DNA of 64,000 nt from JBCCCJ01 sp039029315. Lineage in GTDB: Bacteria; Bacteroidota; Bacteroidia; J057. Both the position numbers and the translations under genes were made by a program. The DNA lies in NCBI GenBank assembly GCA_039029315.1, contig JBCCGK010000016.1, positions 89,933 to 153,932 on the forward strand, read 5' to 3'. Positions within the stretch are counted from its first letter, which is position 1; each line of letters begins with the position of its first letter. The notes under the pieces are model-generated. The model saw nothing but the letters and a program-made list of their open reading frames with translations, did no database searches and was not told where the DNA came from. Of the stretch, positions 17,210-26,244 are shown piece by piece.

Positions 17210-18958
17210 TTATTGCGCAATCAGAAGTTTCTTAAGGATTAGCTCTTCCGCTATCCAAAATCGGATCAGGTAAAGTCCATTGTTGAGCTCTGCTACATTC
17301 ACCTGATCGTATATCGCCTTTAGCTCTCCTGTCCGAACCATTCTGCCAGACCGATCAAGAATCTCATATGTCCCAATTTCTTCTGACCTATTTTCGACAT
17401 ATAAGGTTCCGTCTTGAACAGGAGTTGGATAGATATGAATCTTGCCGCCTGTTTGCTCTACCCTTGTCAATCCTTCTTCACAATCAGTGTATGAAAGTAG
17501 CTGACTGGTTCCAGGAATCCATTCCATCCCAATGATATCCCAAAAATATTTTTTTTCATGAATCCGGTTGCCATGCTGATCATAGGTGATCCTCAATCGA
17601 CTCTGCCCTCTCCAATTCATCTGATCTGTATCCCAAAGATAGATGGCTGAAAAATGCAAGTTGAATTGATTGTCCAAGATGGTTTCTGACCTGCTTGTAT
17701 ACCCCCAATCTTCCAAATCTGCATTCCACCTGGCTTCTTCTCTAATAGTCATATCTCCATTGACCTCGTACTCATATACTTGCTTTCGTCCGCTCCAACT
17801 TTCTTGCAAATGGTCCCGATCTCTGCTTTCTCTCAGGATCAATCGGCCTGTAGGGTCGCGTTCAGTCAACACATCCAGGGATTGAAACCAGATAGCCGAA
17901 TCCTCATCCCAACTATATCCTCGAATAATTGTGGAAGCAGGTGTTTGGGAATAGATCCATTCTTTCCATTCCTGTTTTTGCCAGGACATGGTTTCGATGG
18001 CCCAGCGAAAGATTTCAAGCAGACTTTCCCTATTGGAAGAATCATAGCGATACTCTTCCTTTCTTTCTGGCACCCAGTCATTCTGAGAGCTATCGTATTG
18101 ATAGGTGGTCCACAAGATCCGTCTCCCGTTGGAATTATATTCATATTCTTGTTTTGTCAATGGAATCCCATTCCCTCCCTCAAATATGGTCCCATCCAAT
18201 CTGTCATTTCCATCATAGGTATAGGTGGTGGTCCCATTTCGTTGCCATATGTCAAGATCTCTTCGCCAATTCCAGAAACTCTGAGAAGCAATTTGTCCAC
18301 CAGGCCGATATGTATATTCCTCTCGATATTCATTGATCCATCCCCCTTCCTCATTGTTCCAACTAGCATTACTCTGTCTGGTTCTTCGCCCTTCTTCATC
18401 ATATTCATGCTCAGAAAGAAATCCACTCCATCGATCTTCGTCGGGATAATATTGCCGGCTTTCATCATACACCAGATTGGCGTCTTCTTCTGTCCAACGT
18501 TTTTCTCGCAGGTCAATATCTATCCATTGATTCTTCAGAGTATCCCATATAGAAATGATTTTTATTTGGGTCTGTCCTTCTTGCAGGGCTACATTTTTGG
18601 AATTGGGAACCCATTGAGCTGATGTTTCATGCCATTGGAAAGAAATATGTGAGCTATTTTGTCCATCCTCTTCATATTTTCGATCAATTCGATAAGAGGG
18701 TTCCCAGGCTTGTCCAAGTCCTGAACGACTATAGCTGATACAAGAATTGTACGCATAACAGCCAGGAAAATTCTGAGAGGTGGAAAATTGACAAATGGTT
18801 TTGGATTCAGCCAGGGAATCCGAGAAGCCCTGCTGGGAAAAGTTTATGATAGAATCTACCCGAAAGAGGGGCTGCTGGCCAAACAAAGTAAGCATACTGA
18901 ACAGGAACACAAACAACATCCAGATGGCCTTGATTCGTGGGTACAGTAAACTAATCAT
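17210..18958 (-). CDS. T9SS protein with repeated YD/W-rich units
   Basis: 582 residues from the ATG at 18958 (MISLLYPRIKAIWMLF..., signal peptide ending LFGQQ). The frame stays open to 19042, but the earlier part is not signal-like. Residues about 60-500 hold some ten repeats of 40-45 residues built on W-x(4-6)-Y-x-Y-D-x-x-x-N/G-R-x-x-x-x, for example YRYDSSNRESLLEIFRWA and EYTYRPGGQIASQSFWNW, which resemble YD-type repeats but are more acidic. The C-terminal about 75 residues are a T9SS sorting domain (IHIYPTPVQDGTLYV, LNNGLYLIRFW, KKLLIAQ). Surface or secreted protein with a structural repeat; ligand unknown. It stands alone. Confidence 0.8.
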   Translation of the reverse strand: MISLLYPRIKAIWMLFVFLFSMLTLFGQQPLFRVDSIINFSQQGFSDSLAESKTICQFSTSQNFPGCYAYNSCISYSRSGLGQAWEPSYRIDRKYEEDGQNSSHISFQWHETSAQWVPNSKNVALQEGQTQIKIISIWDTLKNQWIDIDLREKRWTEEDANLVYDESRQYYPDEDRWSGFLSEHEYDEEGRRTRQSNASWNNEEGGWINEYREEYTYRPGGQIASQSFWNWRRDLDIWQRNGTTTYTYDGNDRLDGTIFEGGNGIPLTKQEYEYNSNGRRILWTTYQYDSSQNDWVPERKEEYRYDSSNRESLLEIFRWAIETMSWQKQEWKEWIYSQTPASTIIRGYSWDEDSAIWFQSLDVLTERDPTGRLILRESRDRDHLQESWSGRKQVYEYEVNGDMTIREEARWNADLEDWGYTSRSETILDNQFNLHFSAIYLWDTDQMNWRGQSRLRITYDQHGNRIHEKKYFWDIIGMEWIPGTSQLLSYTDCEEGLTRVEQTGGKIHIYPTPVQDGTLYVENRSEEIGTYEILDRSGRMVRTGELKAIYDQVNVAELNNGLYLIRFWIAEELILKKLLIAQ

Positions 18959-19191
18959 ATAAGAAGTCTTTAAAGGAAATGATATATACTCATGTGCCAG
19001 AAAAGAATTTGGTAAACAATATACAGAAGGAAAGGCAAGCAATCCTCCTGACTTTCCAGAAACTTGCCTGAAAAAATCTTCGTCCTGTCCAACATCGCCT
19101 CAGCCACTGAGCTTTTGTCCTCATCTCTTCTTTATTGTGACCGATTTGTTTTTCTCAGTCAAAAAGGCAGATGTACTCTTAGTGGCTTCTT

Positions 19192-19413
19192 ATGACTATC
19201 AAGCATTTTCAATGGTTCTCCCTCTTTGCTTTTTTCCTGGTATGGGGAATAATGATTGGAATTGTGGGCTATCATGGCCAGGGCAGAACCTCAGACGAAC
19301 AATCGAACATTCTGGTAGAAATGCGAGATAGAAGCAGAATTCCCACATATGCTGAAGACTGTAATGAAGGAGAAGCGCACGATGAATTATCCCGGCCAGA
19401 CATAGACATTTGA
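19192..19413 (+). CDS. Small membrane-anchored or secreted protein, unknown
   Basis: 73 residues from ATG 19192. Residues 8-27 (WFSLFAFFLVWGIMIGIVGY) form one hydrophobic helix; the remainder is polar and acidic (PTYAEDCNEGEAHDELSRPD). No family recognised. It is supported by a good terminator 100 bp behind it on the same strand and by the absence of any other gene between 18958 and 20004. The 233-bp stretch before it holds no other gene that I can see. Confidence 0.45.
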   Translation: MTIKHFQWFSLFAFFLVWGIMIGIVGYHGQGRTSDEQSNILVEMRDRSRIPTYAEDCNEGEAHDELSRPDIDI

Positions 19414-19512
19414 TCTATCGGCCATCCAAGGCAATCATCTTCTCTTGTCCAGAGAAATAACAGGCGACAATAGGAAGAAAGAATCATAACCAATTTTACT
19501 GTAAACAGGAAG

Positions 19513-19538
19513 CCAGTTCGGTCTGAACTGGTTTTTTT
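19513..19538 (+). terminator. Rho-independent terminator
   Basis: CCAGTTC (19513-19519), loop GGTCT, GAACTGG (19525-19531), then seven T. It implies transcription from the left, most simply of the 73-residue gene at 19192. Confidence 0.75.
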
Positions 19539-20003
19539 GAATACATGAACTTCGCCATTTTGGGGTGATGTTGATTCATTCTAAGTAAGTGGACACATGT
19601 ATATTTGGGAATCATCTTCCACCCTCTCGCTCTCCCACCAGCGGGAGACATCAGCCCACAAGGCCAGGAATCAACGATTTTCCTCTTTGGAGGCTGGAGG
19701 AGGAATAGAATAAGCATATGTAAATAAGTCCACCTTCTTCATTGAAAAATGGCAGCTAAGGTCTTGATAGGAGATTGGGATTCCTATTTTGGCCAAAGTC
19801 AAACTTAGAAAAAGAACCTTGCCCCTTTTCCATTCCATCCAAGCATTTTGATCATCTGTATGGTTTTCAGAAGCAAACGGGCATCTTTTTCGGGAAATTT
19901 ATTGTCTCTCCTTATAGAATTCTTTGTAACTTTCCTTTTAATAAGAATTAAGAATTTATATAACAACGAACATTCATTCCCCAAACTAACTGCTCAATCA
20001 TCC
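19539..20003. other. Intergenic stretch with no gene seen
   Basis: Between the terminator at 19538 and the adaptor gene at 20004. The frame of the adaptor is open from 19848, but residues before the ATG at 20004 are not conserved-looking and would bury the lipobox. The last about 80 bp are A/T-rich and probably carry the promoter of the export operon; I cannot place it exactly. Confidence 0.5.
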
Positions 20004-21260
20004 ATGAAATCCTGTTCCCCCATCCTAATTTTGGTCTGTTTTGGCCTGTTTTTATTGTCCTGTTCTTCTGGTGAAGTCAAAAGTGACATTCTTGTCAAAC
20101 CGCGAAAAGGCACCTTCTCGGTCAAGGTCAACTCAACGGGTGAATTACGCGCAAAGCGCTCTACCAGAATCTATGGCCCAAGAGGTGGAAGAAGTGCTGG
20201 GATTTATCAGATGAAAATCCAAAGCATAGAACCTGAAGGGATTCTTGTCAAAAAGGGAGATTTGATCGCTCAATTGGACCAGAGTGAACTCATGTCCAAA
20301 ATCACTGAATCAAAACTTGCCCTCCAAAAAGCACAATCCCAGTACGATCAGGCCGTTTTGGATACTGCACTCACCCTCTCCGAAGCACGAGACAATATTG
20401 CCAACCTCAAGTATACCATGAAGGAAAAGCAATATGAGCAACAACAATCGCAATATGAAGCACCTGCCATACAGCGACAATTGCAGCTGGAATACGAAAA
20501 GGCAGAACGAACCTATGAACAAACCGTCGCCAACTATCAAAAACGAATCGCCCAATCTGTAGCGAAGGTCAAGGAAAAGGAATCAGACCTGTTCCAGCAA
20601 AGAAACAAATTCCAGGAACTGCTGGATTTGCAACAGGAGTTTATCATTCGGGCGCCTGAAGAAGGCATGCTCATCTACTTTCGGGAATGGAATGGACGAA
20701 AACGAGTTGCGGGTGCCATGCTGAGTCCCTGGGACCCGGTGGTAGCCACCCTTCCAGACTTGACTGAGATGGAATCCATCACCTATGTGAATGAGGTAGA
20801 CATTCAGAAAGTCCGAAAAGAACAAAAAGTAACCATCGGATTGGATGCCATAGCCAATAAGTATTTGACAGGAGAAGTGATTGAAGTGGCCAATATAGGG
20901 GAACAGCGTCCCAACTCGGACTCCAAAGTCTTTGAAGTCAAAATCAAGGTCAATGAATCTGATACAACCCTTCGTCCAGCGATGACCACCAGCAATGAAA
21001 TTCTGATTGCAGAAAAATCAGAAGCTTTTTATGTTCCTCTTGAGTGTCTTCACAGTCAAGACAGCCTCAGTTTTGTCTTCAAAGAATCCAGTAATGGGAT
21101 CATTCGACAGGAAATCACTACCGGGCTGATGAATGAAAATGAAGTAGAAGTCATCGCTGGAATAGAGCTGGAGGATCAATTATACCTGTCTTTGCCGGAG
21201 GATACGATTGGGCTTCCTCTGGAGAGGCTCCAAGCCGTACTCGCCAACAGGAAGAAGTAA
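20004..21260 (+). CDS. Periplasmic adaptor lipoprotein (HlyD/MacA-like)
   Basis: 418 residues from ATG 20004. Signal peptide with lipobox LLSC (Cys20), so anchored in the inner leaflet or periplasmic face. The two biotinyl-lipoyl halves flank a long helical hairpin: VNSTGELRAKRSTRI and ILVKKGDLIAQLD before it, residues about 95-205 as coiled coil (QKAQSQYDQAVLD, KAERTYEQTVANYQKR), and FIIRAPEEGMLIYF after it. A beta-barrel follows (VTIGLDAIANKYLTGEV). Such adaptors join an inner-membrane pump to a TolC-type channel. The next two genes encode a MacB-type permease (25 bp gap) and a TolC-type protein, so the three form one export machine. Substrate unknown; no drug-specific signs. Confidence 0.88.
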   Translation: MKSCSPILILVCFGLFLLSCSSGEVKSDILVKPRKGTFSVKVNSTGELRAKRSTRIYGPRGGRSAGIYQMKIQSIEPEGILVKKGDLIAQLDQSELMSKITESKLALQKAQSQYDQAVLDTALTLSEARDNIANLKYTMKEKQYEQQQSQYEAPAIQRQLQLEYEKAERTYEQTVANYQKRIAQSVAKVKEKESDLFQQRNKFQELLDLQQEFIIRAPEEGMLIYFREWNGRKRVAGAMLSPWDPVVATLPDLTEMESITYVNEVDIQKVRKEQKVTIGLDAIANKYLTGEVIEVANIGEQRPNSDSKVFEVKIKVNESDTTLRPAMTTSNEILIAEKSEAFYVPLECLHSQDSLSFVFKESSNGIIRQEITTGLMNENEVEVIAGIELEDQLYLSLPEDTIGLPLERLQAVLANRKK

Positions 21261-21285
21261 GTCTCGTCCTTGATCGCATCTTGCC

Positions 21286-22623
21286 ATGTTTCACAAAATC
21301 ATTTACAACTTCCTCATAGGGCTTGAAGCCTTGTGGCAAAATATTTTGCGCGCCATCCTCACTTCCCTGGGGATTGTCTTTGGTGTAGCTTCTGTGATCG
21401 CCATGCTTGCCATCGGACGAGGCGCGCAGGAGGAGATCATCTCCCAGATGGATGCACTCGGTGTCAACAACATCATCATCAATCCTATTGTCGAACAAGA
21501 AGAAGGAGAGGTAGAGGATGAAAACACCAAGGAGGATCAGCCAGAACGCTTTACGCCTGGCCTTACTTTGCTGGATGCCAACAGCTTGCATGTACTCCCA
21601 TATGTAGAAGATGTCAGTCCGGAGATTGTCATTGAGAGCACAGCTATGCGAAATGCCAGAAAGCGAAGTACCAAACTGGTTGGGGTCAGCAATGCACATT
21701 TTCTCGATCCGGGATTCGAACTGCTGGAAGGCAAAACCTTTCAGCAAGATCACCAAACCTTTGCCAGACCTGTTTGTGTGATTGGATATGGTGTAAAAAC
21801 GCGCTTTTTCCCAACTGATGAGCCATTGGGCAAACAAATTAAGGTAGGCAAACACTGGTTGACGGTCATAGGTGTAATGAAACCCCGAAATATCTCTCGG
21901 CAGGTCCGAAATGAATTGGGCATTCGCAACTATGATCTGGACATCTATACTCCCATCCAGACCGTGCTTCTCCGATATGTGAATCGATCTCTGGTTACAC
22001 GTACAGCTTTGAATCGTGCAAGATGGGAAGATGATGATGAGGAAAATAAAGATGCGCCCAAGAAAAACTATCATCAGCTTGATCGCCTCATTCTTCGCGT
22101 GACAGATTCACGCTTTATGTTCACCCTGGCAGATGTCGCGCATCGAATGCTCAAACGTCGCCACAATTATGTGGTAGATTTTGAAATCATTGTGCCAGAA
22201 CTTCTTCTGAAACAAAAACAGGAAACCACCAATATGCTGAATTTGGTCCTGGGCGCAATTGCCTCGATTTCCTTGTTGGTCGGAGGGATCGGCATCATGA
22301 ACATCATGTTGGCCTCGGTCCTGGAACGAATTCGGGAAATCGGTCTTAGGCTTGCTCTGGGTGCTACCCAACGAGACATCATTCTACAATTTATGAGTGA
22401 AGCCGTTACCATCAGCTTGACCGGTGGTGTCCTGGGCATCATCCTTGGTGTAGGATTCAGTTTGGGAATAGAAGCCCTTGCTGGCATCGACACCATCATT
22501 ACAAGTGGCTCAGTCTTGCTTTCCTTCGTCGTAGCTGTTACTATTGGGTTGGTTTTTGGAATTTATCCTGCCGTCCAGGCTGCAAAACAAGATCCTGTGG
22601 TCTCTCTTCGATCAGGTGGATAG
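21286..22623 (+). CDS. MacB/FtsX-type ABC transporter permease, no ATPase domain
   Basis: 445 residues. A transmembrane helix at about 18-40 (AILTSLGIVFGVASVIAMLAIG) precedes a periplasmic MacB_PCD domain with an unusually acidic insert (EEGEVEDENTKEDQPE) and a second one (EDDDEENKDAPKK). Three C-terminal helices from about 310 on make up the FtsX domain (GAIASISLLVGGIGIMNIML, REIGLRLALGATQRDI, GLVFGIYPAVQAAKQDPV). In E. coli MacB an ATPase domain precedes this part; here it is absent and no separate ATPase gene lies in the operon or anywhere in the window, so it must come from elsewhere. It is 25 bp behind the adaptor. Mechanotransmission to a TolC-type channel is inferred from the family. 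Confidence 0.88.
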   Translation: MFHKIIYNFLIGLEALWQNILRAILTSLGIVFGVASVIAMLAIGRGAQEEIISQMDALGVNNIIINPIVEQEEGEVEDENTKEDQPERFTPGLTLLDANSLHVLPYVEDVSPEIVIESTAMRNARKRSTKLVGVSNAHFLDPGFELLEGKTFQQDHQTFARPVCVIGYGVKTRFFPTDEPLGKQIKVGKHWLTVIGVMKPRNISRQVRNELGIRNYDLDIYTPIQTVLLRYVNRSLVTRTALNRARWEDDDEENKDAPKKNYHQLDRLILRVTDSRFMFTLADVAHRMLKRRHNYVVDFEIIVPELLLKQKQETTNMLNLVLGAIASISLLVGGIGIMNIMLASVLERIREIGLRLALGATQRDIILQFMSEAVTISLTGGVLGIILGVGFSLGIEALAGIDTIITSGSVLLSFVVAVTIGLVFGIYPAVQAAKQDPVVSLRSGG

Positions 22624-22682
22624 GATCTCCTTTATTTTTTTCTAACAGAACTTTTCAGAAGCCAATCAAACCGCATAAACCT

Positions 22683-24128
22683 ATGAAATCCTCTATCCTG
22701 TTCGGGATCATCATGAGCTGTCTCAGCTGGAGCATCGCACAACAAACACTCAGTCTGGAAGATTGTATTACATTGGCAAAAGGCGAAAGTCCAACCTCCA
22801 AAATTGCCGCCCTGGACCAACAGGCTGTTCTGGCAGACTTCCAGGCTTTTGAAGCAAGTTTGCGACCGCAAGTATTTCTCAACACACAGCTACCAGGCTT
22901 TACCAGAAGCATCACGGGTATTTTGCAAGATGATGGAAGAACGCTCTTCAAAACCCAGAATCAGACGTTTTCCAATATGAATATGAGTTTCTCTCAGGTG
23001 ATTCCCTTGACTGGGGGTCGTGTATCGGTTTTTTCTTCCCTTTCCAACTTTACCTTCATCGATACAACCAATTTTTCTACCTGGCAGGCAGCCCCTCTAG
23101 GTATCAGAATTAACCAGCCCCTCTTTCGACTCAACACCTTCAAATGGGAAAGGCAGGAACAAAGACTACGAAAGGACCTGGCCGAAGTCTCTTACTTACA
23201 AGAGCAGGAAAATGCAGGAATCCAGGCAACTCAATTGTATTTTGAGGCATTGATCGGTCAGGTAAACGTACGGCGGGCAGAGACAAATCTGGTCAACAAT
23301 GACACCATCTTCGAACTGTCCAAAGGGCGGTTCAGTGTGGGAAAAATCGCAGAAAATGAACTGCTACAAAGTGAATTGAATTTCATGAAAGCCCAGGCAG
23401 CCCTCTCTTCTGCCAAGCTTTCCTTGCAGGAAGCAAAGAAGCGCCTGCTCACCTTTTTGGATTTGTCTGGAACGACAGATATCAACTTGCTTGAACCGGG
23501 ACAAATATCTGTGGTAGACATTGATCCTGACAAGGCCGTACAGTATGCCATGCGGAACAGTTCTTTGATCAGAAGGCAGGCCCTTCAGAGGCAGCAAGCC
23601 GAAAGAAGGCTTCGGGAAGCCAAAGCCGACAATCGGTTTTCGGCAGACATCACAGCATCGTTTGGGTTGAATCAGACAGGAAACAGCATCAAGGAAGCCT
23701 ATAATGGTCTGGAGGATCAAGAGACTTTCACCCTTGGGATCAGCGTCCCAATCATACAGTGGGGCCTGGGAAAGGCAGAAGTACAGGCAGCCAGCTATCG
23801 CCAACAGAGTTTGGAAGAAAGTATCAAGCAAGAGCAGGCCAATTTTGCAAATGATGTGTACTTCCAGGCCCTGAATATTTCTCAGCTTCGACGGCAGCTG
23901 GAGATTTCAGCCCGGTCGGACACGGTTGCACAGAAGCGCTATGGCATCACCAAAAGTCGATACCTGATTGGGAAAGTGAGCATTCAGGATTTGTATATTG
24001 CTCAACAGGAAAAGGATCAGGCACAGATCGCTTACTTCAACAATCTGAGTGCATACTGGCTTGCTTTGGCTAGCCTTCGCTCCAATACCTTATTTGATTT
24101 TGAAAAAGGAATCCCTATTGGGAACTAA
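22683..24128 (+). CDS. TolC-family outer-membrane channel protein
   Basis: 481 residues. Signal peptide (MKSSILFGIIMSCLSWSIAQ). Two TolC-type halves, each with long amphipathic helices and a beta part: first LSLEDCITLAKGESPTSKIA (about 22-42), with helices at 140-260 (RRAETNLVNNDTIFELSKGR, FSVGKIAENELLQSELNFMK), then IDPDKAVQYAMRNSSLIRRQ with helices at 370-470 (KRYGITKSRYLIGKVSIQDL, YIAQQEKDQAQIAYFNNLSA). The pattern KxRxxIGKxxxxDLYxAQ is typical of the family. It is third in the export operon, 59 bp after the permease gene. It would trimerise into the outer-membrane tunnel of the adaptor/permease system. The next gene is convergent. Confidence 0.9.
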   Translation: MKSSILFGIIMSCLSWSIAQQTLSLEDCITLAKGESPTSKIAALDQQAVLADFQAFEASLRPQVFLNTQLPGFTRSITGILQDDGRTLFKTQNQTFSNMNMSFSQVIPLTGGRVSVFSSLSNFTFIDTTNFSTWQAAPLGIRINQPLFRLNTFKWERQEQRLRKDLAEVSYLQEQENAGIQATQLYFEALIGQVNVRRAETNLVNNDTIFELSKGRFSVGKIAENELLQSELNFMKAQAALSSAKLSLQEAKKRLLTFLDLSGTTDINLLEPGQISVVDIDPDKAVQYAMRNSSLIRRQALQRQQAERRLREAKADNRFSADITASFGLNQTGNSIKEAYNGLEDQETFTLGISVPIIQWGLGKAEVQAASYRQQSLEESIKQEQANFANDVYFQALNISQLRRQLEISARSDTVAQKRYGITKSRYLIGKVSIQDLYIAQQEKDQAQIAYFNNLSAYWLALASLRSNTLFDFEKGIPIGN

Positions 24129-24148
24129 GAGCCTGGGATAATTTCATC

Positions 24149-25213
24149 CTACGGATTGGATAAGCCCATTCTTTGGCGAATGTGAGGCAGCAAACCTTTC
24201 GCAATCATGTGGTGGCCAGTCGGATTCCAGTGAAACCCATCGGCTGCGTTGACATTCTCTCCTTGGCGTTTGGCATAGATGAGGTCTGCAGAAGGCTGAT
24301 AGACAAAGGTAATTCCCAATTCTTCAAGGACTTCTTGCTGATCATCCACCTGAGGAGGAAAGGCAAAAGAACTCATCACGAGGAAGTCTGAGTTTTTCTG
24401 TTCCAGCAGACTGCGAAATCGGTCAAATATCAGTTTGCTGATTTGTTTGGCTTCCTGATAGGCCGGATACCCTTCCGCATCATGATTGATTTTATATTCT
24501 GCCGAAGAAGGATCGCTTCCCTTTGGGCGGGGACTGAGGTTGGAGATTCCTCGTCCAAGGTATGCCAGAAATTTACTTCCTGAGATCAGATTTTGCCAAT
24601 CAGAAACTGGTCGAAGGTATCTGATCTGGCCATCAAGCCCCATGAAGGGTTTTTCCAGCTTGACTACATAATGTGCTTCTCTACCCAGCTTGTAATGATT
24701 GTCCATGAAGTCATTGTCGCAGACCTGAAGCACCACCAAATCAGGCTGAATCTCATCAACAAATTGTTCCAGAATCAGATACTCCTGCAAATTGCCATAT
24801 CCAGCCATCCCGAAAGCAAACACCTCTATCGGCAAGCTATCCTGTAGCAAATGGTAGAATGTCTGATGATTCGATACCTCTACACTCTGGGTGTAAGAGT
24901 CTCCCAGGAAGAATACCTTAAATTTATCAGAATTCACATTACCAAATGCCCTGAATCCATCGCGGACTGTCTGATATTCTGCCTCATACTCCCCTTCCAC
25001 GTAATTGTGAATGGTCTGGCTAAGTTTGAAATTCGCTTTCGGTTTCCACCCCAGTTTTTCGTCTATTTCGGCAATATTGAAGTAGGGAGAATCGGGATGA
25101 TACAGCCATCTGGTTATCGCCTCTCCTATCCCCCAGATTAGACCCAGGAGAATGAAAAAAGTTGTCAAAGAAAAAATGATTTTCTGTTTCCTGGAAAAGG
25201 TTTTTTCGCTCAT
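24149..25213 (-). CDS. Membrane-anchored SGNH/GDSL-type hydrolase
   Basis: 354 residues. N-terminal helix 12-32 (IIFSLTTFFILLGLIWGIGEA) anchors a periplasmic enzyme. The catalytic serine is S106 in FLGDSYTQS; the glycine and asparagine blocks are GMAGYGNLQE and VCDNDF; the Asp-His pair is D325/H328 in DGFHWNPTGHH. All four SGNH blocks are therefore present. Members act as esterases or acetyl-transfer partners on cell-wall or capsular sugars, so a role in deacetylating or acetylating a surface glycan is possible; nothing in the neighbourhood confirms it. It stands alone, convergent with the TolC-type gene 20 bp away. A MITE-like palindrome lies 20 bp upstream of its start, so its promoter must lie within or beyond that element. 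Confidence 0.85.
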   Translation of the reverse strand: MSEKTFSRKQKIIFSLTTFFILLGLIWGIGEAITRWLYHPDSPYFNIAEIDEKLGWKPKANFKLSQTIHNYVEGEYEAEYQTVRDGFRAFGNVNSDKFKVFFLGDSYTQSVEVSNHQTFYHLLQDSLPIEVFAFGMAGYGNLQEYLILEQFVDEIQPDLVVLQVCDNDFMDNHYKLGREAHYVVKLEKPFMGLDGQIRYLRPVSDWQNLISGSKFLAYLGRGISNLSPRPKGSDPSSAEYKINHDAEGYPAYQEAKQISKLIFDRFRSLLEQKNSDFLVMSSFAFPPQVDDQQEVLEELGITFVYQPSADLIYAKRQGENVNAADGFHWNPTGHHMIAKGLLPHIRQRMGLSNP

Positions 25214-25233
25214 ATAATTTTCTTGAACAACTA

Positions 25234-25396
25234 AGAGACTGTTTGAAAATCTGTCACTTATTTTTTGTATGCGTCTTTTTTCCTCATTCTACAGCTTTTT
25301 TTGTTCTCATAGCCCCACTATGAGAACAAAAAAGAGCCTTGTCTGAGAAAAAAATACCTCCTAACAATTCTTAGCACAGATTCCAAAACAGTCTCT
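25234..25396. mobile_element. MITE-like palindromic element, 163 bp
   Basis: Terminal inverted repeats AGAGACTGTTTGAAAATCTG(T) at 25234-25254 and ACAGATTCCAAAACAGTCTC(T) at 25376-25396 match at 17 or so of 21 positions, and weaker pairing continues inwards. The centre is a perfect 16-bp stem, TTTTTTGTTCTCATAG (25297-25312) with CTATGAGAACAAAAAA (25318-25333), loop CCCCA, able to stop transcription in both directions. No coding capacity. A left half of the same element occurs at 46340-46395, so it is a dispersed repeat. No clear target-site duplication. A non-autonomous transposon is the best reading; a large terminator for the TonB operon is the alternative. Confidence 0.65.
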
Positions 25397-25510
25397 AATA
25401 TTATCCAATCTTTCAGCAAACCACAAACTGCCACCCGGAATGAACCGGATGGCAGCGACTAACAAGGAATTAAAAAGATACGTAAAAAGCGCGTTCTTAT
25501 GGAGAATGGA

Positions 25511-26227
25511 TCAATTGGCGTCATTCAAGCTACCTGATCCACTGACTTCTACATTGACAGTTGGTGTTCCTTTGTAATAGATGTCTCCACTCCCAGAAAT
25601 ATTGGCCGTCAAGGCATCTGTTACAGTTACCTCTATATTGCCTGAACCATTGATGTGCAGATCAGCGGTTTTGGTGGACAAATCAAAGGCATCCACATCA
25701 CCTGAGCCAGAAATATGAGAAGCAAATTCATCGGTTGATCCACTCAACTCCATATTCCCTGAGCCAGAAATGTGTGTCTCGATTTTCTCCGCAGTCAACT
25801 CCAGATCCATATCTCCCGATCCACTGATACTGATATCAATATCAGCTACCTCAAAAGCAGCAAGAGTTTCGATTTCTCCTGAACCACTGATCGCAACAGA
25901 AGTCAACTCTGGAAGGGTGATGTCAAAAACCAAATCTGTATTTCGGGTACAGCGATCGATGTCTATTTTGAGAACATCACCATTGATGTCCAGCTGGATC
26001 AGGTCAATGATATTCTGGCTTCCTGTGATGTCAAAAGAGAGGGAATCACCTGGGATCAGGTTTACCTTTCCGACTGTTGCGAGCTTGACACCTGTAAAAG
26101 GAGCCATGTCAAAAGATTGGGTTACTCGGTCAGCATCTGCATTGACACAGATTCCTTCGTCAAAACAACTGCTCAGGGTGATTCCACAAATAAGAGCGAT
26201 AATACTAAGGATGTGATAGGTTTTCAT
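25511..26227 (-). CDS. GIN-domain (DUF2807) lipoprotein
   Basis: 238 residues. Lipobox LSSC (Cys21). Residues about 38-235 are a head domain of the putative auto-transporter adhesin type: a right-handed beta-helix marked by the recurring ISGSG(D/E/N), seen at least eight times (VAISGSGEIET, ISISGSGDMDL, HISGSGNMEL, NISGSGDIYY, VEVSGSGSLND). The start FTGVKLATVGKVNLIPGDS is also typical. In the family these are envelope proteins of unknown ligand. The gene is 17 bp after the TonB receptor gene, so it is the last of a three-gene operon (surface-repeat protein, receptor, GIN lipoprotein); it may help bind the substrate of the receptor. Function inferred from context only. Confidence 0.85.
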   Translation of the reverse strand: MKTYHILSIIALICGITLSSCFDEGICVNADADRVTQSFDMAPFTGVKLATVGKVNLIPGDSLSFDITGSQNIIDLIQLDINGDVLKIDIDRCTRNTDLVFDITLPELTSVAISGSGEIETLAAFEVADIDISISGSGDMDLELTAEKIETHISGSGNMELSGSTDEFASHISGSGDVDAFDLSTKTADLHINGSGNIEVTVTDALTANISGSGDIYYKGTPTVNVEVSGSGSLNDAN

Positions 26228-26244
26228 AACGATTGGGTTACGTG

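Noticed and set aside
17780..18622. 280-codon frame on the plus strand
   Set aside because: Mirror of the repeat region of the T9SS gene at 17210-18958; Pro/Ile/Ser-rich, no domain.
21151..22074. 307-codon frame on the minus strand
   Set aside because: It lies opposite the adaptor and permease genes, which have clear family motifs; the translated sequence has no such features.
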